From the NCBI RefSeq assembly GCF_963678635.1, contig NC_087062.1, positions 9,470,670 to 9,534,669 on the forward strand: DNA of 64,000 nucleotides, in the 5' to 3' direction. The position numbers and the translations under genes were made by a program. The notes below the pieces were generated by a model. It searched no databases. It had not been told where the DNA came from and saw only the letters and a program-made list of their open reading frames with translations. The DNA is from Symsagittifera roscoffensis. Its lineage: Eukaryota > Xenacoelomorpha > Acoela > Convolutidae. Position 1 is the stretch's first letter. Every line of letters starts with the position of its first letter. Positions 55,748 to 64,000 of the stretch are shown here, piece after piece.

Positions 55748-58015
55748 CACAGTCTGTTCAAACCACATTTATAAAAAAACACAATCAAAAGTTTTTCTAG
55801 AAGGGGTGTCGTTTTATTGTGCATAGCGCAATGTCAGATGTGTACAAACGAGAAAACCAAAACTTACCTTGATTTGGTGAAAAAACAAACAAAAACGAGT
55901 GAAACAAAAGTTATTTAGGAATTATCAATAACATTTTGCCCCGACAAATGAACAAAAAAAAATTCTGAATAACTTTTCCGAAGGGTAAATTTTAACTTTG
56001 TAAAAGCGTCGTAGCTCGACAACCATAGCTAAGTGAAAATTAAAAAACTTTTTTTGCCAGATGTTTCTCGAAAAATGCCCACTTTTAAGAAAATACCGAT
56101 AATGTCAGATAAACGCTATATAAACAAAATGAGTCAATGCAAACAAGTTACGTCGAATTCATAAGTTCAGTGTTGATTTACCAACTGATGAAATAGAATT
56201 TTAGCCTCGTTCTGTTAAAGTTTGCTATCTTTGAAACAACTGCTAGTCATGCTTTTTTCATTAATCGAAAATGTATGACTAGCATTGCTTTTCAGAAACA
56301 AAAAAAGCTAATTAAGTTTTTCAGTTGTTGCCACGCAAATAACGCCTAATTTTTTTCCCAGCATTTGAGTTAGTTGTTTATTTAGGACTTTTTGAAAAAA
56401 AACTTTAAAAAATGCTAATTTTGAAATTTCCATACAGGGAAATTATATGATTAGCGCTTAACCTAAAATTTAATTGTTTCTGAATGGTAATGATGCTCAA
56501 GGAAACCGATACTTCCGCAACAACTTTGAACTTTAAACCCTAAACATGTTTGCCTGCAAAATAAAAGCCGCAGTTTTTAAACTCTTAAATCAAGGGCGGA
56601 TCTTGCCAAATACAAGTTATAGACTCAATTCGAGGTCCAATTTAAAATTAATCTGATATCCAAACCCTTTTTTTTCTTTTCGTAAGGATTTTGAGAATTT
56701 AGAATTGGCTAGCGTCATATCTTTTGACACTATGTTTATGATCAGCCAGCGTGCTATTAAAATACACTGCAAAGTTTTCTTTTAATGAAACAATTCAGAG
56801 CTAAGGTTGAGTTTTACAGCACTCATACGTGGCGGGCTTTACGGTTGTTTTGATAATTCTAAGAAACCCTAATGTCTCTCTTTTCATCTTTTTGAGGAAG
56901 TATGTTCAAATTGTTTCCAAAAGAATTGAGTGTACTTTTTACACACTTTCTTTTTTATTTTAAGATATGGTTTTGTCTATATAAAAACGGAAGTGTCTCT
57001 CTCTTCTCAGTTAAAAATTTTGCTATTTCTGCAGAGCAATTCACTATTCTGCTATTTCTGATCAATCTGCATAGTCAATAAGTATTTGGTCAAGTGCTAG
57101 TTGTTAAATGAGTGAATACTTCTGTTACTTGTTACCTAAATGTGTATCAAGGCACAATTAATTTTTATGACGGTGTTCTATTGTAACGAAAACATTTTTG
57201 ATTTCTAAATCAGCGAAAAAACTTTATCTTCATATCTGCAAATACTCTAACCAATGAAAGGTGAAAAAACATGATACAATTCAGATCTATCAACTAAGTA
57301 ATCTGAATTCTTTTTCTAAAATGTGTTCACCGAAAAAGACGAAGTACTTCATGTTTTGACTCATTTGCTTGTTTATAGTTGTTTTCTTGTGTAAAAATTA
57401 GTTTTCATTGTTTTTTTTAAAAACCTTTAACATAACATATTTGAGCTGAAAATCTTGTGCACTTCGAGGTATCTGCTAACAGAATAAATTTTTCTCTTAA
57501 AATGAAGAGAAAAAACCTCTAGAGTTTCTTTTTTTTTACCAATAATCACCTCAAAAGCGACTGTTTCTAACAAAAGTTTATTCTCAGTGTAAACGCTAAA
57601 ATGTTATGAAAGAAACACATCAAAAGGGCGACAGAAAACGTCAAGTTTGGTTTCATATTAAAAGCTTTTTTCAGATCTGTTTTTTAAATATTTAAACGTT
57701 TTACTATTGAAAAATTATCCTAATTTAAAAGTATGTTGTGATAATCAGAAACGTTCTGATTGAAGCAGAATTCTATTTTTCAACTTGTTCCATGATATGC
57801 CAAAAAAATTGTTCCGAAAATCAAAAATAAAAAACATCTAACATTTTTTTGACTTCTCTTCACACATTTTTTAACCAAAATTATATTCTCAGCTTATTCA
57901 TCAAAATTTGAAACTGCAAATAAACCCCAAAATTAACCAAAAAATTTCGGTGTTGATTATGATATCGCATGCTCAATTAAAGTTGTTTTTGTGTGGAAAC
58001 ATCGTTTGCATAAAT
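55748..58015. other. Intron 8, distal part, no gene
   Basis: AT-rich, with scattered GCTAATCAT/ATGATTAGC-type motifs near 56250-56460 that may be decayed copies of the GAAAAATGCTAA element. No gene seen. Confidence 0.45.
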
Positions 58016-58350
58016 AGCACTATATATGGTGCGACGTATGGTTTGCATGGTGGAAAAAAATCAAAATGTATTAAAAGCGTATTTTGCACTACGGATAGTT
58101 TTTTTAGTCGTTTTTTACGGTTTTATAGAGAAAAAGATTTGGTGAAAAATCTCTTCCATACGTAGCACCATATATGTTGCGACGTATGATTTGCATGGTG
58201 AAAATTTTTGATATTTTAGCAACAGCTTGCATAATGTTGAGAAACCGTTTTATTACTATTTTACTCCGTTAAAATGTTATTTTGAGGGTTTTCAAAATCA
58301 ACGTATGTGCTACGTATGATTAATCATTTTCCATACAAATCATGCATGGC
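58016..58350 (+). repeat. Repeated GCGACGTATG blocks
   Basis: A block of about 40 bases (AGCAC(T/C)ATATATG, then TGCGACGTATG, then TTTGCATGGTG) occurs at about 58016 and again at about 58163. The ending GATTTGCATGG reappears inverted near 58350 as CCATACAAATCATGCATGG. Possibly part of a palindromic element. Confidence 0.55.
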
Positions 58351-58559
58351 AACCCGGGTCAAGCTCATTTTTTTACATGAACCAAATGTAAGGCCAGCGA
58401 AGCGGAGCAAGCATTCCTTAATTACCAATGCCAAGTTTTCATTAAATAATCAAAAGTGGTGAGTTGTCAATTTCCTCAAGTTTTGTGAGATGGTGTCAAT
58501 TCTTGCAAGTTGTTTTTTCGCGAGTGTTCGTTGTTTCAGTTATTTCGATTGATTTTCAG

Positions 58560-58797
58560 CAACGGTGACCTTGACCCCTGGCAGGCGGGTGGAGTGTCGG
58601 ACAACCTGGGCAACCCCACAATCTACACTCTCTCCATCGCCAACTCCGCCCACCATCTGGACCTGAGGACTAGCAACCCTCTGGACCCGGACTCTGTGAA
58701 GGAGGTGAGGGCGGCCGAGTTCCTCATTGTGAAGGGATGGCTCAAAGACTACTACAAGGGATACATGAAACAGTCCGCCAATAAGTATCCTGTCTAA
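58560..58797 (+). CDS. Pro-X carboxypeptidase-like, coding exon 9 with stop
   Basis: The acceptor GATTTTCAG ends at 58559; phase 2 in; stop TAA at 58795-58797. It encodes NGDLDPWQAGGV, holding the catalytic Asp, and SIANSAHHLDLRTSNPLDP, holding the catalytic His. It ends in an amphipathic C-terminal helix and NKYPV. The full protein, including about 47 missing residues of exon 2, would be about 513 residues, close to the usual 490-510. With Ser in exon 4 the triad is complete, so an active enzyme cleaving after penultimate proline in lysosomes or outside the cell is expected. Confidence 0.97.
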
Positions 58798-58923
58798 AGA
58801 GAAGATAAAGACAAAGTGGAAACAATATCGGAATTATTGTATGCCTCTAAATCTGATTTATTTGGAAAAATTTAACAATGTAGAGATCTTAAATGTTTTT
58901 CCCCAGTTTGAAGTTTAAAATGC

Positions 58924-58929
58924 AATAAA
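58924..58929 (+). terminator. Polyadenylation signal
   Basis: AATAAA about 127 nt after the stop codon, in a suitable AT-rich 3'UTR. Confidence 0.7.
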
Positions 58930-59040
58930 AAATGGCGACCAAAATTATTTGCCAAAAGTTGATCATGCCGCAACTTACATAGAAAATCTGTTCACGTGTT
59001 TAATCTAACATGTTAAAATGAAGTTGGTAGCATCAAAATT

Positions 59041-59215
59041 CAGTAGCGGATTTAAGGGGGCGCATGAATTCCCTTTTTATATATTTAATTCCTGACGACC
59101 TCCTTTGACCCCCCTTTGGTATTATTTTGAGTCATCGATTTTTGGCTGACTGATCCTTAAAATTTTCTAAATGTGCCTTTGGCGCCAATACTAATTTTGA
59201 GGGGCGAATGCCCAT
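59041..59215 (+). repeat. Partial copy of the CAGTAGCGGATTTA element
   Basis: It starts CAGTAGCGGATTTAAGGGGG and shares CCCCCTTT, CTAAA(G/T)G(C/T)GCCTTTGGCGCC and AATTTTGAGGGG with 52986-53160. The right half is missing. It lies downstream of the gene. Confidence 0.6.
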
Positions 59216-59697
59216 ACTAAAATTTTGCCAGTGGAGTGGAAGTATTAGACAAAACAGGGTCCTCTATAATCAATTCCGTCGGCTTAAAAAAGAGACAAAC
59301 ATTTTCGAAATAAAAGTTGAAAATTTTTATAGAAAAACATACGGGGTTACTTTAAAAAAAGCCAAACTTTTCTCACGTTTATTTTGTAGCGGTTCTGTGT
59401 ATTTCTTCAAAATAGCCTTTTAATTTTACCAGTATAGATTTACTGCCTTCAATACTTTGAAGTAAGTTCAAATCAACGAATATTTGGTTGGCTACGAGTA
59501 AAAAATCAGTGAATTATAGTTCACAGTCCTACCTTTCCTCAAAGTTGATTTCAAGTACAGAAGCTGCTTTAAGAAGAGTGCTCTCTAATAATGCTGCCTT
59601 CATTTTCTTCTCGGCTCAAAAATCAATAACAGACTTCTGGCTTACTGATAATTTCAGACATATTATTGACATTTTCTTTGTTTCATGTCAGTTTCCA

Positions 59698-59907
59698 TGA
59701 AAGTGTTGAGAGGAAAACGTCCTTCTCCCTTTTTCATTTTTAGTGAATTGAAATTCGAAATTGGTCACGTGTCTTGTCTGCAAATAGAAAATTAGATTGT
59801 ACTGTTTGGAATTTTCTCGATTCTCACGGTAACATCTGAAGGTTTTCTAGGCTCCCAAAAATAAATTCTCTTGTAAAGCAAAGCTTAGTTTTTCCTTGTA
59901 AAAGTTT
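59698..59907 (-). repeat. Repeat block P1, part of a decayed Penelope-like element
   Basis: Contains GAAAGTGTTGAGAGGAAAA, CTTCTCCCTTTTTCATTTTT and GGTTTTCTAGGCTCCC, all present again in block P1' (60522-60715). On the minus strand it follows RT-like sequence. Confidence 0.6.
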
Positions 59908-60521
59908 TACTGCAAAGGAAGTGCCCCTGGATAAAACGTCTTTTGGCATATACCGCAAACCGTTGCATTTGAAGTGCACCTTGATCAAAGCCAAATTTTA
60001 AAAGAACTGTGACTTTAAGTGAGATAATTCCGGAGGATTGGTTTGCTCATACAAAGTGCTTATGGCCATTTCAAAAGCTTCATTGAGCGGGTCATTAGCG
60101 TACAAACTCTTGAAATCAAGAGAAATCAAATTTTCTTATGTTCTTTAAACAATGTCTAAATATTGTAAAAATGCTAATCTTAGTGATGCATAAAATGAGC
60201 GATAACTTTTGAAAAATGCTTCAAAGTTTTCTAACAATATTCCATCTGTGTAGAACAGGCATATTTCTGAATTCAAATTCAATCATCAAGTCGAACTATC
60301 TGCCATTCAAGTCCAAGTTCAATTTCTAATAATCCCAAAATCAAATCCAAATCCAAGTCAAGTCTCCGAAATTTTTCTAAATCAAAAGCAGTGTCTTTTT
60401 TATGTCACAGTATGAGTTGTTTTTTTTCGCCAATTTCGAAACATTGCATTTCGATGCATTTTTTTTTTCGAAATTGTTATCTTCGATCGTCAGCAATATA
60501 AATTCGGTTTGTATTGTGCCG
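59905..60521 (-). pseudogene. Penelope-like reverse transcriptase fragment, copy 1
   Basis: On the minus strand near 60140-59900: SLDFKSLYANDPLNEAFEMA (the F/L-D-x-x-SLYxNxP motif), then KVHFKCNGLRYMPK and a degraded RGTSFAV box. These are features of Penelope-like element RTs. Stops and frameshifts are present and the catalytic Asp pair is not visible. About 610 bp are duplicated at 61907-62521. Confidence 0.55.
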
Positions 60522-60715
60522 TGAAAGTGTTGAGAGGAAAAAATACTTCTCCCTTTTTCATTTTTAGCGGATTGAAATTTGAAATTAGTTACGCGTCTTT
60601 TCTGTAAATCAAAAACTACTTGACTTTTTTGATATTCACTGTAACATCTGAAGGTTTTCTAGGCTCCCAAAAATAAAACTCTCTTGCAAAACAAAACTTA
60701 GTTTTTCCTTGTCAG
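60522..60715 (-). repeat. Repeat block P1'
   Basis: A second, diverged copy of 59698-59900, in the same orientation, immediately after the first RT fragment. Confidence 0.65.
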
Positions 60716-61766
60716 CCACATTCCTTCTGATAAAATTTTTTGAATGTATCATCAGGATTAAAAATCTTTCAAAGCTTTCGAACTTATCATAGACCAGGAA
60801 AAAGTGATCTGAAAATGCTTGCAAAGGTTATGGCAGAAAAACTATACAACTGTAACTACATAATAAACTATAATTTCTTTAATAAAAATTTCATTTGCAA
60901 TTCGGAAAAATTTTAATTTGGTTCTTTTTGTAATATGTTTTCGTTTCGGGATTTTTTTCTTTTTAAATCTGACTGTCAATTTTTTTGAAACTGTTCTACC
61001 CGAGTTCTATTAACAAGAAACTATTCTACCTGACTAAAGTCTTTCTACAGTTTCAGTGTTTGCTCCTGGCTCCTGATTTCTTCGCGAGTGTTGATTTTCG
61101 ATGTTTTCCTCCAAATATGCCAAACTTCTACTGTGAGTAGCTTGTGAGTGATAACTGTTTGGTCTATAAGCTCTGACTTAAGTTCAGAAATTCTGCCTAA
61201 CTTTTTTCCACATTCTGGCAAAAGCTGCCCTCTTAGCACACGACGTTCATCAACCCTCTAGCCTAAATTTTGCACTAACTAGTCGATAAAAGGGAGTTAA
61301 GTCCACTACATGTTAGCCTATACGCCACTATGAACATCAGTTCACGTGCAAAAGTTTTGAGAGAGGGGCGAAGATGTTTTTATTTTCTTGCAGTGAATAA
61401 TATTAGTGACCCGGATAATTGCTTTAATTTTGCAGCTAGCTGTTGTAATTGATTGCCTCAATATTGCTTTCTCAAAAAGGGTGAGTCCATTAACCATTTC
61501 TCGTTTATCTGCTTTAATACCAAAACATTTAACATTTTCTTGCCCTCATTGATTTTGTCAAGAATTTCAGACACAACGCTCTCCGATCATTTTTCCGTAT
61601 ACTACTTTTCGATGCATTGTTTCAAAATTTTTTTCTATGCTCTCCCAAACTTTTCTCATTTTGGGGTTCTTCCGAAAACTCGATTGAATGTCCAAGGAAA
61701 AAATTACGTTTATTGTTGTTGCCATAGAATTCTTTTATAGTAGGCTGGAAATTTGCATCAAGACTT
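60716..61766. other. Intergenic sequence, no gene recognised
   Basis: AT-rich. Short frames on both strands (for example 61453-61740 plus, 61045-61239 minus) have no recognisable domain; some may be further remnants of the RT element. Confidence 0.4.
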
Positions 61767-61767
61767 T

Positions 61768-62521
61768 TCATTCTGCCTTTTTAGTTCGACGTATCAACTT
61801 TTTCTGAGTTCCACGGTAGATTCGGTTGTGATCTTTTTTCAGCAATGTCATTTTGGAATTTCTTTCTTTCATATAGTTTCGTAGTCTATGAGCCACAAAA
61901 TGGCTTGTTTTACTGCAAAGGAAGTGCCCCTGGATAAAAGGTTTTTTGGCATATACCGCAAACCATTGCATTTGAAGTGCACCTTGATCAAAGCTAAATT
62001 TTAAAAGAACTGTGACTTTAAGTGAGACAATTCCGGAGGATTGGTTTGGTCATACAAAGTGCTTATGGCCATTTCAAAAGCTTCATTGAGCGGGTCATTA
62101 GCGTACAAACTCTTGAAATCAAGAGAAATCAATTTTTCTTATGTTCTTTAAACATTGTCTAAATATTGTAAAAATGCTAATCTTAGTGATGCATAAAATG
62201 AGCGATAACTTTTGAAAAATGCTTCAAAGTTTTCTAACAATATTCCATCTGTGTAGAACAGGCATATTTCTGAATTCAAATTCAATCATCAAGTCGAACT
62301 ATCTGCCATTCAAGTCCAAGTTCAATTTCTAATAACCCCAAAATCAAATCCAAATCCAAGTCAAGTCTCCGAAATTTTTCTAAATCAAAAGCAGTGTCTT
62401 TTTTATGTAGAAGTTTGAGTTATTTTTTTTCGCTAATTTCGAAGCATTGCATTTCGGTACATTTCGTTTTTCGAAATTGTATTCTTCAAGTGTCAGTAAA
62501 ATAAATCGGTTTGAATTGTGT
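61768..62521 (-). pseudogene. Penelope-like reverse transcriptase fragment, copy 2
   Basis: On the minus strand the same SLDFKSLYANDPLNEAF and KVHFKCNGLRYMPK motifs as copy 1. It then extends further into RGTSFAVKQAILWLIDYE-like sequence and, in the open piece 61971-61768, KKDHNRIYRGTQKKL. It is near-identical to copy 1 over 61907-62400 or so, then increasingly diverged to 62521. Inactive. Confidence 0.55.
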
Positions 62522-64000
62522 CATTCCTCCGGATGGCACTGCCGATTACTTCGACGAATGCTGAAAACAACATTAAAAGCGTTCTTGTTGAAATTCAAGT
62601 GAAATGGAGGCTCAGAAATTACCAGACTTTGAATTTCGAATTTTCCTTTTGGACTCGAACATATCTCGGAAATATCAAACCCCAATTTTGACTGAACAAC
62701 GCGTCAAAACCAACAATCGATTGCCACACAAAAATGAGTCGTACGCGAGGGTAAAAGATAAAAAAACCTCTTATCGTGACACGAAGACACAATAAGGGCG
62801 TGTACCAAAAGAAAGTAGTTTGAAAAAATGGTCCAGTGGGATATTCGGGACGGATCCGAACCCTTCCGGGCAACAAAAATTGGGAGATAACGACGTTATA
62901 TCCTGGAGGGGTCGGAATTGGAAGCCCTGTGCACAGAGATTTTTAATGAACTTAAATTGTTTTTAGCAGCTGTAATGTCCTGAACGCATTGATTTGTAAT
63001 CAGATATTAATTTAGTAATTGAGAGCATGAGCAATTAGAGTCGAGAAAAGAGACGATTCATATCTACTGGATCTAGTATACAAGTGTAACTGAAAACATC
63101 TTATTGTGGTTTTCTAGCCGTGTTAAAAAAATCACGCTGTCTGGGGATCCGAGACCCAGCTATTGGGTTATTTCCGCATGCAATTGAAAGCTGATCAAAG
63201 TCATTTGATTGATAGCCCACAGATGGTAACATAAAGTTAGCCCGTAAACAGACCGAAAAAACAAATGACTGGGTCAAGACGGTTAAAAACGAGTGGGAGT
63301 AAGGTAACTGTCGTCTGCCAGTCGCTAATAGGAACCCTTACTACGCTCCGTCACTGTGTTATGCCTGTGCGATTGTTACAAAGGCTTAACTTGTGTACCA
63401 GTCGCCTACTTTAGTCACATTTGAGGTTAAAGAAAAATAGGCCTATAACCATTGGCTCAAGAGTCAGGCACACTATCTCTTGTGTTTTTCTACCTCAAGC
63501 AGTCGGAGCTAATTTGGTTCACTTGCGACATGAGACTGAAACCCGCGTTACAGCTTAAAGGCCACACTACCAAAATACCCCTCATCCCACTCTAGAAAAT
63601 AAGACGCTCCTATACTCAGTCTCAAAATACCCAGAATACGCGAACGCCGTTAACAACAGGGTGGGAAACTTATTTATAGTTACTTTTTGTTAGACAGTGG
63701 ACCTTTGATCCATTTCAGATGGATCAGCCTAAAAACTCTCCCTACCTCGACATAACAATAAAAAACACACTCAAGAAAAATAAATAAGGTACTCACATAC
63801 CGACACGACCTCTAGAATTGAGTGACTAATCTATAAAGCGACTCTAGAATCGATAGGGCAATTGAGTTTAACTTGAGAAGTTTGAAATAAGTATATTTTA
63901 ACTCAAGAAACAAATTTTTGGTCTGGACCATTGGGCAGCTTCAGCTCTCCACCTTTCCACAGAAGGTTCACTCTGGTCCACTCTAATTTACTTCTCCTCC
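62522..64000. other. Downstream intergenic sequence, nothing recognised
   Basis: No gene or RNA identified. The overlapping frames at 62604-62795 (+) and 62619-62876 (-) lack recognisable domains. From about 62900 base composition is less AT-biased than before, but no coding signal is visible. Confidence 0.4.

Noticed and set aside
62604-62876. Overlapping ORFs near the window end
   Set aside because: Mirror-image frames on both strands with no recognisable domain.

Overview
This is a stretch of a repeat-rich, AT-rich invertebrate animal genome; the phylum cannot be fixed from the sequence. One host gene can be followed across it: a lysosomal Pro-X carboxypeptidase-like serine peptidase of family S28 on the + strand, in nine inferred coding exons between 2737 and 58797. 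Eight exons are visible. Exon 2 disappears into a 200-base assembly gap at 3496-3695. All visible splice junctions are GT-AG and keep frame, the catalytic Ser, Asp and His are present, and a polyadenylation signal follows the stop. No bacterial-type gene, rRNA, tRNA or CRISPR array was seen.

Intron 6 (9468-47409, about 37.9 kb) holds most of the interest. It opens with a tandem satellite of about 82-bp units (9425-9864 and 16696-25600, roughly 114 units). The first unit is the 3' end of coding exon 6 plus its 5' splice site, so the array looks like an amplification of the host gene's own exon/intron boundary. An intact unit parses as a 48-nt in-frame exon-like block followed by a 34-nt block that starts GTAAG and ends AG. 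A decayed Ty3/gypsy element (9865-16695, 272-bp LTRs, TSD CCCAC) has landed inside the array.

Further along intron 6, on the - strand, lies a very large (19.3 kb) env-bearing LTR retroelement (27272-46617, 410-bp LTRs, TSD CAAC). From its 5' end it carries an unknown upstream ORF, gag, pol, a Pro/Ser/Thr-rich ORF, an envelope-like ORF, and another unknown ORF of about 500 residues downstream of env. A 5'-truncated, diverged relative sits in intron 7 (about 47929-51963). It preserves the same downstream ORF and the 3' noncoding region, which suggests that both are genuine parts of the family. All retroelement genes here are broken by stops or frameshifts.

The other introns and flanks carry small non-autonomous elements. 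These include a family with subterminal inverted GTTCCGAC/GTCGGAAC motifs and terminal hairpins (Helentron-like), several inverted-repeat MITE-like elements, a foldback palindrome, homopolymer-C tracts and a GA microsatellite. Downstream of the gene are decayed minus-strand reverse transcriptase pieces of Penelope-like type, partly duplicated. The last 1.5 kb shows nothing recognisable. Repeat boundaries, copy numbers and divergences were estimated by eye.
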